Of a stretch of DNA of 64,000 nt, positions 8,827-17,467 are shown one piece after another (position 1 is the stretch's first letter; each line of letters opens with the position of its first letter). The translations under genes and the position numbers were made by a program. This stretch comes from Opitutaceae bacterium. GTDB lineage: Bacteria > Verrucomicrobiota > Verrucomicrobiia > Opitutales > Opitutaceae. Below the pieces are notes generated by a model. The model had not been told where the DNA came from and did not search any database. It was given only the letters and a program-made list of their open reading frames with translations. Where the stretch lies: assembly GCA_018402455.1 (NCBI GenBank), contig JAGYIG010000007.1, positions 51,328-115,327 on the forward strand, read 5' to 3'.

Positions 8827-10708
8827 ATGAAACGTTTTATTCCTCTTCTTGCGCTGGCCGTCGCGCTGGTGGTGGTCGTTCGCGGCGTTCAAATCCGGGC
8901 CCTGACACCCCATTTCGATCTGGTCGCCTGGCGAACTGCTCGTCCTCGCCGACGGCCGGATCGCCGCTTGATACCGTAGGCCGCACCACCCTGATTTTGC
9001 AGGAACGCCAGGCCGTCTACCTTCGAGGATGGAGCAAGCTCACGCCCAACCAATGGCTGCTCGACGCCCTGTTCCGGCCGGAACTGGCCGACACCTACCG
9101 CACGTTCAAGGTGCAGAACTCGAGGCGTTGGCCCTGATCGGCAGACCGATGAGACCTTGAAACGCACCTACGACAGCGCGTTCGCCCGGTTCATGGCCGT
9201 GTTGGGATTTTGCCTTCCGCCACAGCTGCTTCTCCTATGCGCAGCTCGAGCCCCTACTCTCCGAGAGATCGATCGTCAGGGCGAGCTCGCCGCCGAATTT
9301 GAGGCGCCGCAACGCGATCCCTTTCAACGCGCCGTGCTCAAAATCCGCAACCAGGCTGATCATCTATCAACAGCTCAAGCACAGCCTGGCGCCCCCTTAA
9401 AGGACCGGATTTCACCGTCTCCAATCCCTGCAGGACAATTACGCGGGAGGGCACGACGCCGTCCGCGCCCGGTCGCAGGGCGACCCACAACGAAGCGTCG
9501 CTACCGAGATGATCGATGCCGGCCAGCTCTTCTGCGCATGGACCAACTCGCCAGCCTTCCTGCCCTTGCCGCCTCTCGGCGAAGACACTTCGACTACCCA
9601 GTGGCAAAACCGGCGGGCGTTGTTGAGTCCTTCCAAAGTGGCATGGTCAATCCCTACGCGCTCGCCTACGCGGGACTGGACGGGCGGCGCGAGCAATCCC
9701 TCGAGACGTTCAACACCATCATCGAGCCACACGCCCAGTTGAACAGCAAGTTTTCGGAGCAAATGAGCAAAGCGCGCACGGAAAGCGTTTAACCAGCGGC
9801 CCTGTTCACGTCAGCCTCTGTTGTTCTACACCTCGTTTTCTTCCTGGCGATTGCGTCGTGGCTGGTTTGGCCGGAAGCCCTGCAACGGTCGGCCTTTGCT
9901 GTTGAGTCTGGCTTGATCATCACCACCGCCGGCGATCCTCACCCGGATGTGGTTGAGGCGGCCGCCGGTGACCAATCTGTATTCATCCGCTCTTTTTGTC
10001 GGCTGGGGGTGCGTGCTGCTGTGCATTGTGTTGGAGAAGCTCTACCCCAATGCCATCGGCGCCACCGCCGGGGGCATGACGGGCTTCGCCACGATGGTGG
10101 TCGCGCACCAACTGTCCTTGTCCGGCGACACCTTGGAGATGATGCGGGCCGTGCTCGACTCCAACTTCTGGTTGGCGACCCACGTGATCGTGATCACCAT
10201 CGGCTATTCGGCTACCTTCCTCGCCGGTTTTCTCGCCATCATTTACGTCTTCCGTGGGGTGTTCACCAAATCACTGGACCGGGACACGGCGAAAACCATG
10301 GAGCGCATGGTCTACGGTATCGTTTGTTTTGCCACCTTGTTCAGCTTGGTGGGCACGATCCTGGGCGGGATTTGGGCGGACCAGTCCTGGGGACGGTTCT
10401 GGGGCTGGGATCCCAAGGAAAACGGGGCGCTGCTGATTGTATTGTGGAACGCCATCATCCTGCACGCACGTTGGGGCGGACTGGCGCGCACCCGCGGGAT
10501 CATGGCGATGGCGATCTTCGGCAATATCGTGACCAGCTGGAGTTGGTTCGGCACCAACATGCTCGGAGTCGGCCTGCACAGCTACGGTTTCATGGACGCC
10601 GCGTTCAACGCTCTGGTCACCTTCGTGACGGTCAACCTCCTCATTATCGCCCTCGCCTATTTCCCCAGCGGCAAATGGCGCAGCGCATCGAAGCTCAGTC
10701 GGGCTTGA
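8827..10708 (+). pseudogene. ccsA: Cytochrome c biogenesis protein CcsA, first half broken by many apparent indels
   Basis: CcsA (CcmC/CcsA family) is the haem-handling partner of ResB. The second half is intact from about 9950 to 10708: PVTNLYSSALFVGWG, GGMTGFATMVVAHQLSL, the tryptophan-rich haem motif WGRFWGWDPKEN, and SWFGTNMLGVGLHSYGF. Upstream, from ATG 8827 (MKRFIPLLALAVALVVVV), protein-like pieces hop between frames, for example LTPNQWLLDALFRPELADTY, FEAPQRDPFQRAVLKIRNQ, FLPLPPLGEDT and VVESFQSGMVNPYALAYAG. This implies a long N-terminal periplasmic domain, as in some large CcsA proteins. Around ten indels in about 1 kb fit poor consensus better than gene decay. The assignment is firm for the C-terminal half. 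Confidence 0.82.
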
Positions 10709-10769
10709 CCCGCCGTTCCCCGGTCGGCTTTCGCCACGATTGAGCGGTCGCACCGCCGGCTCCGCCCGC

Positions 10770-11603
10770 TCAAGCCGATTTCGCCGTCGGGAGAATTTCT
10801 GATGAATCCACGGCGACCTCATCGGATTCTTCCTTGGTCGGCATTGGATAGGATTTCACGAACTCACTGAACTCGATGAGCTCCATGTGGCCGTCGTGGT
10901 CCTCCATGATCGCGGTCAGCGATTCCACCCAGTCACCGGAATTGAGGTAGTGCACCTGCCCCAGCATCTTGTCGGCCGGAGTATGAATGTGGCCGCACAT
11001 GACGCCGGTGCAGCCCCGTTGGTTCGCCAGTTGAGCGATGTGATCCTCGAAGTTCGAGACGTGGTTCACCGCTTCCTTTACGCGGGCTTTGATCGCCTTG
11101 CTCAGCGACCAATATTCCTTACCCCGCCAGGTCCGCCAGGCGTTGTAGACTCGGTTGAGCTTGAGCAAGGCCCGGTAACCCCAATCCCCGAGGTGGGCGA
11201 GAAACACAAAGTTCTTGGTCACGGTGTCGAACACGTCGCCATGGAGCACGAGGTAATTCCCCCGCGGGGTCTGGTGCACGTAGTCTTCCACGACGGACAA
11301 TCGGCCAAACTCCAAGGGCATGAAACTGGCGAGCACGTCGTCATGATTGCCCCGGAGATAGACGACTTCGGTATCCCGCTTCTCCAATTTTTTAAGCACG
11401 ATCCGAACAAAGCGGGTGTGGGCCTTGGTCCACTGGCCGGAACGTTTCAGTTGCCAGCCGTCGATGATGTCGCCGTTGAGGATGAGCTTTTCGCAGCGCA
11501 CCCGGCGCAGGAAGTGGTTCACCTGCTCTATTTTGCAATCCGGGGTGCCCAGGTGCACGTCGGAGATGATGACGGTGCGCACATGCAGGTTTTTTTTATC
11601 CAT
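10770..11603 (-). CDS. UDP-2,3-diacylglucosamine diphosphatase-like metallophosphoesterase
   Basis: A calcineurin-like metallophosphatase of 277 aa with all metal-site motifs: ISDVHLG, LNGDIIDGW, LRGNHDD, LHGDVFD and GHIHTPA. The arrangement is closest to LpxH-like (COG2908) enzymes, which cleave UDP-diacylglucosamine in lipid A synthesis, but related enzymes act on other phosphodiesters. The ATG at 11603 (MDKKNLHVRTVIISDVH) is chosen because it overlaps the upstream glycosyltransferase stop by 8 bases. It is the last gene of an overlapping three-gene operon with two glycosyltransferases, which supports a role in lipid or glycolipid metabolism. The C-terminal ~35 residues are acidic and not conserved-looking. 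Confidence 0.82.
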   Translation of the reverse strand: MDKKNLHVRTVIISDVHLGTPDCKIEQVNHFLRRVRCEKLILNGDIIDGWQLKRSGQWTKAHTRFVRIVLKKLEKRDTEVVYLRGNHDDVLASFMPLEFGRLSVVEDYVHQTPRGNYLVLHGDVFDTVTKNFVFLAHLGDWGYRALLKLNRVYNAWRTWRGKEYWSLSKAIKARVKEAVNHVSNFEDHIAQLANQRGCTGVMCGHIHTPADKMLGQVHYLNSGDWVESLTAIMEDHDGHMELIEFSEFVKSYPMPTKEESDEVAVDSSEILPTAKSA

Positions 11604-12756
11604 GACGGGGGATCTCGGGTTGAACGGAAGAGAGTGCGGACGAGTCCGCCGGACCATGTCGACGTAAAACGTATCCGGCAATGGCGGCCGCGGCCGCGGG
11701 TTGGGCCAACGCCTGCAGCCGTTGACGCCAGTCTCGCCAGCCGCGACCACCGTCGGCAAAGGCCGTGCGCAGAATCGCGAGAACCTCCGTCGGCGTGTCC
11801 GCCCGCCCCCCGATCCCGTGCCGACGCAACAGTTCGTAGTTGCCCTCCTCTTGGCCGGGGACGATCTGGTTGACGATCATCGGGCAATGCGCGGCGATCG
11901 CCTCCTGCGTGGTGGCCCCGCCCGCCTTGCTGATCACGGCGTGATGGGTCATCAACAATTCCGGGATGCGATCGGTCCAGCCCAACACTTGAAACGGAGC
12001 GGCGCGCCCTTGCGCCGCGTTTTCAATCCGCCGGCGCAGCGCCACATCCCGCCCCACCGCAAAGGTCAGGTCCCAGTCCGTGGCCTCCAGCAATTGGCGG
12101 GCGGTCTCCAGGGCCCGGTGAGCCCCCGAGGTGATAATGAACAGGACTTTCGGTCGCACCGCCGGACCGAGGGGCTGGGTTGACCACGGCAAATTGGTCT
12201 GGGCAAAAATCGGCGCAACCGGAAACCCTTTCACGTGCAATCGATCAGCCGGACACCCCGCCTCGCGGAGCACTTGGGCGGAGTCTTCGTTGGGCAGGAA
12301 CCAACCGTCACATTCGGCCAGCCACCACATGGAGTTAATGCTGATGGAGTCGGTGACCACGTTGTAGGAGGGCACCCGCCAGCCGCGTTCCCGCCCGAGA
12401 AACTCCAACATGAAGGCAAAGACCGGATACGTGCTGCAAATCGCCAGCGGAGACTTATCCCGCAGCACCCCTTCGAGCCACCGAATCTCCGGTTTCAGCA
12501 TCCAAAGGCAGCCGGGCAAGGGACGGGATCGATCGAGCCAGCCATAGAACGCACTCCACAAGCGGGGCGCCCGGTTGATCACCGTGTAGTAGGCCGACCG
12601 CGCCAACCGATCCCGGCGCGGGGAAAGGGTCGCCCAGGGGTCCATCAATTGGGCGGTTCCCCTCCCGCCCAACTGATCAAAAGCCGCTACCAGACTCCGG
12701 GCCGCCGCGTTGTGCCCTTCCCCGTAACTGGCCGTGAAGATCAGGACCGGCTTCAT
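11596..12756 (-). CDS. MGDG synthase/diacylglycerol glucosyltransferase-like GT28 glycosyltransferase
   Basis: A 386-aa GT-B fold enzyme. The N-terminal FTASYGEGHNAAARSL matches the MGDG-synthase-type motif, and the C-terminal donor-binding part contains GWTDRIPELL, ISKAGGATTQEAIA and PGQEEGNYELL. Relatives transfer galactose or glucose from UDP-sugars to diacylglycerol at the cytoplasmic membrane face. The start overlaps the end of the GT4 gene by four bases (ATGA), and its own stop overlaps the phosphatase gene. A glycolipid product is inferred; the sugar is unknown. Confidence 0.85.
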   Translation of the reverse strand: MKPVLIFTASYGEGHNAAARSLVAAFDQLGGRGTAQLMDPWATLSPRRDRLARSAYYTVINRAPRLWSAFYGWLDRSRPLPGCLWMLKPEIRWLEGVLRDKSPLAICSTYPVFAFMLEFLGRERGWRVPSYNVVTDSISINSMWWLAECDGWFLPNEDSAQVLREAGCPADRLHVKGFPVAPIFAQTNLPWSTQPLGPAVRPKVLFIITSGAHRALETARQLLEATDWDLTFAVGRDVALRRRIENAAQGRAAPFQVLGWTDRIPELLMTHHAVISKAGGATTQEAIAAHCPMIVNQIVPGQEEGNYELLRRHGIGGRADTPTEVLAILRTAFADGGRGWRDWRQRLQALAQPAAAAAIAGYVLRRHGPADSSALSSVQPEIPRHG

Positions 12757-13895
12757 GGTCGGGGCGCATGGCCGGCTTCGACCTTCAGATCAGATTCAAA
12801 GCGGCCGATTACTTTATCCCACGACTGTTCTTCAAATCCATGTCGGGCTTGTTTCCCGAGTTGCACCCGCAACGGATCGTTTTCCACCAGCTGCAGGCTT
12901 ACTCGCTCCAGCGTTTCGGGCTCATCGCAGGGCGCCAAGAGGCCGTTCTCCCCGTGGCGGATAAATTGCCGACCCGCCGCGTAGTCGAAACTGGCGACCG
13001 CCAAGCCGCTGGCCATGGCCTCCGTCACCACATTGCCGAAGGTCTCCGTCAGGCTCGCATGAATGTAGATGTCGGCGGAGGCGTAGTAACGTCCGATTTC
13101 CTCCCGGGAATAGAATCCAGCAAAACGGCATTCGGGGTGATCGGCGACCAGTTGTTCGCGCAGCGGGCCATCGCCCGCGAGGACAAACTTGAGCCGGGGA
13201 TCAGCCGCCCGCATGGCGGCGTAGATCTTAAAGAGCAGATCATAGTTCTTTTCCGGCGCCATCCGGCCCACGTGCAACACCACGCGGTCGCCCGGTTTCA
13301 CCCCCCACTCCGCGCGCAATCCGTCACAGCGTTTGGCCGGAGCAAAACACGCCGTATCGATCCCTCGGGAGAGCAGCGTCATGTGGTCGAATCCTTGTTT
13401 GCTCAATTCGGCGCACAGCTCGTCGGTGGGAGCGAAGGTGCGGGCGGTGCGATTGTGCACGCGCCGGAGCCACCCCAGCACTAACCGTTGGAGCGCCGCA
13501 AAACCGTAATTGCCGGTGTAAGCGTGAAAGTTGGTATGAAAACTGGAAGTCACCGGGATGGCGAGCTGACGGGCTACCGTCACCGCCGAGGCCCCCAACG
13601 GGCCTTCGGTCACCACATGGACCAGATCCGGCCGGTGTTGTCGCCACGCCCGACGCAACTTGCCCCATGCCGGCCACCCCAGGCGGAGAAGCGAATATCC
13701 GGGAATGTTCATCCCGGGCATCGGCACCTGCCGATAGTGCAGTTCCGCCTCCGGCGGCGGCAGGTCAGCCCGCTCCGGTCGGTAGATCGTGACCTCGTGC
13801 CCGCGTCGGCCGAGCTCTCGGGCGATGACTCCAAAGGTCATGGCCACTCCATTGACTTCGGGCGGAAAGGTTTCGGAGACGATGGCTATTTTCAC
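12753..13895 (-). CDS. GT4 family glycosyltransferase
   Basis: A 380-aa GT-B glycosyltransferase with the N-terminal acceptor motif VSETFPPEVNGVA, a His-containing SSFHTNFHAYTGNYG, the donor-site VGRMAPEKNYD and the E-x7-E motif ETFGNVVTE. It resembles MgtA/SQD2-type enzymes that transfer mannose, glucose or sulfoquinovose to lipid acceptors. The GTG at 13895 (VKIAIVSETF) is chosen because the family begins there and upstream codons look non-coding. It heads the operon with the GT28 enzyme and the LpxH-like phosphatase. Confidence 0.85.
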   Translation of the reverse strand: MKIAIVSETFPPEVNGVAMTFGVIARELGRRGHEVTIYRPERADLPPPEAELHYRQVPMPGMNIPGYSLLRLGWPAWGKLRRAWRQHRPDLVHVVTEGPLGASAVTVARQLAIPVTSSFHTNFHAYTGNYGFAALQRLVLGWLRRVHNRTARTFAPTDELCAELSKQGFDHMTLLSRGIDTACFAPAKRCDGLRAEWGVKPGDRVVLHVGRMAPEKNYDLLFKIYAAMRAADPRLKFVLAGDGPLREQLVADHPECRFAGFYSREEIGRYYASADIYIHASLTETFGNVVTEAMASGLAVASFDYAAGRQFIRHGENGLLAPCDEPETLERVSLQLVENDPLRVQLGKQARHGFEEQSWDKVIGRFESDLKVEAGHAPRP

Positions 13896-13897
13896 AT

Positions 13898-13916
13898 CCG
13901 TGGGTTTTCCCCACGG
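13898..13916. promoter_or_regulatory. Inverted repeat just before the GT4 start
   Basis: CCGTGGG and CCCACGG are perfect 7-base arms around a 5-base loop, ending three bases before the GTG start of the GT4 gene. In the transcript it would fold over the ribosome-binding region, where no clear Shine-Dalgarno sequence is seen. An operator or an initiation-control hairpin is possible; chance is not excluded. Confidence 0.35.
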
Positions 13917-14044
13917 GTGACAAACGAAACCCACGCGCGTTACAGTCTGACGGCAAACGGGCGACAGTTGCGTCAACTCCGTCTCCCGCGGGCCAAGGCG
14001 GCCGATAGCATACCAACCCGCGCCCACTCCTGAGCAAACCGCGC

Positions 14045-14069
14045 GGAGATTTTTGCTGCCAAAATCTCC
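14045..14069. promoter_or_regulatory. 9-bp inverted repeat upstream of the UroD-like gene
   Basis: GGAGATTTT and AAAATCTCC form perfect 9-base arms around a 7-base loop, 66 bases upstream of the ATG at 14136. It lies between the divergent GT4 and UroD-like genes. There is no U-tract suited to a terminator on the plus strand. An operator or leader hairpin for the UroD-like/G3E pair is plausible. Confidence 0.4.
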
Positions 14070-14135
14070 ACCCTGCAGTTCCCCTCCTGCCCGACTGCTG
14101 GGCCCTTCATCTTACCCTTTTACCCGCTCTCCACC

Positions 14136-15512
14136 ATGAATTCCGACAAAAGCCTGCTCCTTCGTGCCCTCCGGGGTGAACCCGTCAACCGCTCCCCGTG
14201 GGTGCCCTTTGTCGGGGTGCACGGCGGCGCCCTCGTGGGGTGTGACGCGACCACCTATCTGCAGGACGCGGATAAAATCGTGGCCGGTCTCACCGCCGCA
14301 GCGGAGCGCTACCAACCGGACGGACTGTCGGTTGTGTTTGACCTGCAGTTGGAGGCCGAGGTGCTGGGTTGCGAGTTGATGTGGGCCCAGGAAACTCCGC
14401 CATCGGTCGCCACCCATCCACTCAATGATGACTATAACCTCGCGGGTCTGCCCCCCTTTTCCGTCGCCGCCGGCAGACTCCCCATCGTGTGGGATGCGGT
14501 GCGTCGGACCAAAGCCGCGATCGGTGAATCAGTCGCCCTCTACGGTTTGCTGACCGGACCCCTCACCCTCGCCCTTCATCTGCGGGGCGACGAGGTGCTC
14601 CTCGACATGTTCGACGAGGCCGATGCGGTGCCTGAGCTGTTGGCCTATGGTGCCTCCATTGCCTGCCAGATGGTCGATGCCTACCTCGAAGCAGGAGCAG
14701 ATGTGATTGCCGTGGTGGATCCCATGATCAGTCAAATCGGCCCCCACCATTTCAATCAGTTTGTGGCCCCCGTGCTGGATCAGATTTTCGATCACATCCG
14801 CGCCCGGGGCGCGATCTCATCGCTGTTCGTTTGTGGCAATGCCAGTCGTAACCTGGAGCCGATGGCCGCCACGCATTGCGACAATATTTCCGTCGATGAA
14901 AACGTGGACCTGAGCCGACTGGCCGAAGTCGCCCGCGCCAGCAAAAAGTCCTTCGGCGGGAACCTGCAGTTGACCGTGGCCCTGTTGCGCGGAGACGCGG
15001 ACGACGTGCGCCGGGATGTCCTGCGCTGCTGGGATCAAGCCGGCGACGCCCCGGGGTTCATTCTGGCTCCGGGCTGTGACCTGCCGTTTGCCGCGCCGCC
15101 CACCAATCTCGAGACCGTGGCGTCTCTGGTCCACGATGCCTATCAACGGGACGTGGCCCGCCAGTTGCCCGACAAGCAGCATCACGACACCTACGACGAC
15201 ATCGCGATCCCTGACTATGCTCGCGCGGCCGAGGTCATCATTGATGTCGTGACGCTGGACTCCGCCGGCTGCGCCCCCTGCGCCTACTTGCTCAAGTCCG
15301 CCCAAGAAGCGGCGCGACGCTTTGACCGCCCCGTGACGGTGCGTGAGCACAAGATCACGGAGCGCGAGGGGCTCGGCTACATGACCAAACTGGGGGTGTC
15401 GGCGATCCCCAGCATCTGTGTCGATGGCCGCGAGGTGTTTGCCTCCATCATTCCCGATCGATCCGACTTGATCGAGGTGCTCAACCAGGCGGCCGACCAA
15501 AAGGTCCGCTAG
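14136..15512 (+). CDS. UroD/MtaA-family protein fused to a C-terminal thioredoxin-like domain
   Basis: A 458-aa two-domain protein. Residues about 1-345 are a uroporphyrinogen decarboxylase-type barrel of the MtaA/CmuA methyltransferase branch: LLRALRGEPVNRSPWVPF, LLTGPLTLALHL, ADVIAVVDPMISQIGP, FVCGNAS (Cys233) and LAPGCDLPFAAP (Cys314). In MtaA/MtbA enzymes the zinc ligands are HxC plus a later Cys; here the His position is Phe231. After a linker (about 345-365), a thioredoxin-like domain carries SAGCAPCAYLL (Cys379, Cys382) and the cis-Pro-like VSAIPSICVDG. A G3E GTPase gene follows after 11 bases. Methyl transfer to or from a corrinoid or thiol is a reasonable guess, but no corrinoid protein is nearby. 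Confidence 0.8.
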   Translation: MNSDKSLLLRALRGEPVNRSPWVPFVGVHGGALVGCDATTYLQDADKIVAGLTAAAERYQPDGLSVVFDLQLEAEVLGCELMWAQETPPSVATHPLNDDYNLAGLPPFSVAAGRLPIVWDAVRRTKAAIGESVALYGLLTGPLTLALHLRGDEVLLDMFDEADAVPELLAYGASIACQMVDAYLEAGADVIAVVDPMISQIGPHHFNQFVAPVLDQIFDHIRARGAISSLFVCGNASRNLEPMAATHCDNISVDENVDLSRLAEVARASKKSFGGNLQLTVALLRGDADDVRRDVLRCWDQAGDAPGFILAPGCDLPFAAPPTNLETVASLVHDAYQRDVARQLPDKQHHDTYDDIAIPDYARAAEVIIDVVTLDSAGCAPCAYLLKSAQEAARRFDRPVTVREHKITEREGLGYMTKLGVSAIPSICVDGREVFASIIPDRSDLIEVLNQAADQKVR

Positions 15513-15523
15513 GCCGGCCCGCC

Positions 15524-16450
15524 ATGCCCCCCCTCCCCCGCATTCCCGTCACGCTGGTCACCGGATTTCTCGGCAGCGGAAAAACCACCTTTCTGTTGCG
15601 CTTGGCCGAGCAGCATCCGCAGGAACAGATTCTGTTCCTCGTGAATGAATTCGCCCCGGACAACATGGATGGCCTCACGCTGAGCGCGACCGGTCGCCCG
15701 ACCCATTCCGTGGTGGGCGGCAGTCTGTTCTGTGAGTGCAAGGCCGCGGACTTTGTTCGCCTGATGCGGGAGGAGGTGTGCCAGCTCTATGCCGGACAGG
15801 CGATCACCCAAGTGGTCATCGAAACCAGCGGGATTGCCGATCCCTCCGCCATTGGCCGGTTGATGCAGGATCACGGACTCGACGCCCACTTCTCCATCCG
15901 TCGAATCGTCAACATCGTCTCGCCGCTCCGTTTCCCCCAACTTCACGCCAATCTGGCCTCGGTGCAGGCGCAGGTGCTGGCCTGCGATACGATCATCATC
16001 AATCAAACTGACCTGGCTTCAGTGGCCCAAATTGAGCACTGCCGCCAGCTGTTGGCGGCCGCCAATCCCGCGGCGCGCCTGCTCCGCGCCGAACATTGTC
16101 ACCTGCCATTTGCCTTGAACGAGGCGCCGACGCGCCCACCGTTGCCCGACGCTCCGCTCGCCACCGGCGACTCCAATCCCTTCACCACCGCGACGGCGAA
16201 GTTCGATCAGGTCATTGCGACCACCGCCCTGCAGGCGTGGCTGAATCAGCTCCCGACGACGGTCTTGCGGGTGAAAGGCCACGTGGAGACTTCCGAGGGC
16301 TGGCGCGAGGTGCAGCGCACGGTCGGCGGATCCGCCATCACCCCGACGAATCCTCAATCAGAATCGCGGTTGGTCGTGATCACCCATGAGCGGGATCAAG
16401 CCACCCTCGATCAGGAGGTGCGGCAACTCGCGGCGCTGGGGGTGGCGTAA
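15524..16450 (+). CDS. CobW/COG0523-like G3E family GTPase
   Basis: A 308-aa G3E GTPase, the class of metal-cofactor chaperones and cobalamin-linked proteins. Walker A is GFLGSGKTT (about 14-22), the Walker B region is VVIETSGIADPS, and NQTD stands at the guanine-specificity position. The usual metal-binding CxCC appears as a shortened FCECK, with Cys70 and Cys72 only. The C-terminal CobW_C-like part (about 215-308) includes LRVKGHVETSEGWREVQ. It lies 11 bases after the UroD-thioredoxin gene, so the two almost certainly form one transcript; delivering a metal or activating that enzyme is the natural hypothesis. Confidence 0.85.
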   Translation: MPPLPRIPVTLVTGFLGSGKTTFLLRLAEQHPQEQILFLVNEFAPDNMDGLTLSATGRPTHSVVGGSLFCECKAADFVRLMREEVCQLYAGQAITQVVIETSGIADPSAIGRLMQDHGLDAHFSIRRIVNIVSPLRFPQLHANLASVQAQVLACDTIIINQTDLASVAQIEHCRQLLAAANPAARLLRAEHCHLPFALNEAPTRPPLPDAPLATGDSNPFTTATAKFDQVIATTALQAWLNQLPTTVLRVKGHVETSEGWREVQRTVGGSAITPTNPQSESRLVVITHERDQATLDQEVRQLAALGVA

Positions 16451-16477
16451 TATTGCCCTGCGATCAAGGCAATCGCC

Positions 16478-17395
16478 CTATCGATCACGCGGCGGCGGCA
16501 TCATATCGCCCTCGGGCGTGACGGCCCACAGGTTGGCCGGAATCGCGGCATCCACTCGGCGGCCGGTCCAACGAATGCCGCCGGCGAGCATCGCCTGAAA
16601 ATAATCCGCATCCCACACATCCTCCCGGTGGCCCATGGCGTTATACCACACCCGGCCCTTACCGTAGGGCCGCGCCCAAGCCAAGGGGTAGTTGGGACGA
16701 TCGTAGTCACTGCCTTTCATCCCGGCGGTCTCCATGACCAGCAGAACGTGATTGTCGGCCCCAAACTCTTTGAGGGAATACCATTCCTCCATCACTTCGA
16801 GGTGATCACCCCGCCCCCTCATGCCCGGGAAGTCCGGATTGATGATCCGAGCCTTGGCCACCTGCTGGGGCCCATGATTGATGAACTCGCCGCCCAGCAT
16901 CTTGATGTAGGGATCAGAGGCTTCACCCAGCAGCCGGTAACGGTTGCCGCGTTGGTCCTTCGGCGGATTCCCGTCAAAGGCCTCGTAAGTGTGGAAACAA
17001 TCACTGCCCGCATGCACCGCCACGAAGCCCCCGCCCTGCGCGACCCAATCCAGCAGCGCAGCTTTGCCCGCGGCGGACATCGTGGGGTTCCCGTCGGTTC
17101 CCGGCATCTGAAGGTTGCCGCTGGTGTAAAAGAAAACGACGTCGAAGTCGGTCAGATACCTCGCTGAAAATCTGCTGCCATCCTTGCTGAAAGTGAAGGC
17201 CAGGTCGTGCCCTGTGCCCAACCGCGCCAACACCTTCTCCGCATAGCTCATGCCCCCGTCTTCCGCTCGCTTGATCACGTCGTGCTCCCACCCCGATGAC
17301 TTGCTAAAAAACAGCACCCGCAGCGGGGTGGCCCCCATGGCGGCAGCGAGAGCACTAAAAACGAATCCGGCTGCAATCGGTTTCCAAAACTTCAT
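16478..17395 (-). CDS. Exported ThuA-domain protein
   Basis: A 305-aa protein with a signal peptide (about 1-21). The ThuA fold, related to class I glutamine amidotransferases, is shown by VLFFSKSSGWEHDVI, YTSGNLQMPG, GGGFVAVHAGSDCFHTY, YNAMGHREDVW and MLAGGIRWTGR. The name comes from trehalose utilisation, but the activity of most members is unknown. The exported form is common in Planctomycetes and Verrucomicrobia, often near sugar-degradation genes. An RraA-like exported protein is encoded just upstream on the same strand. Confidence 0.85.
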   Translation of the reverse strand: MKFWKPIAAGFVFSALAAAMGATPLRVLFFSKSSGWEHDVIKRAEDGGMSYAEKVLARLGTGHDLAFTFSKDGSRFSARYLTDFDVVFFYTSGNLQMPGTDGNPTMSAAGKAALLDWVAQGGGFVAVHAGSDCFHTYEAFDGNPPKDQRGNRYRLLGEASDPYIKMLGGEFINHGPQQVAKARIINPDFPGMRGRGDHLEVMEEWYSLKEFGADNHVLLVMETAGMKGSDYDRPNYPLAWARPYGKGRVWYNAMGHREDVWDADYFQAMLAGGIRWTGRRVDAAIPANLWAVTPEGDMMPPPRDR

Positions 17396-17467
17396 CCGCT
17401 GAAACGTGAGGTCACTCCCGGACGCGGCAAGGTCGAAACCGCGGTGCGCCGCTGCGCGACCGGCCGA

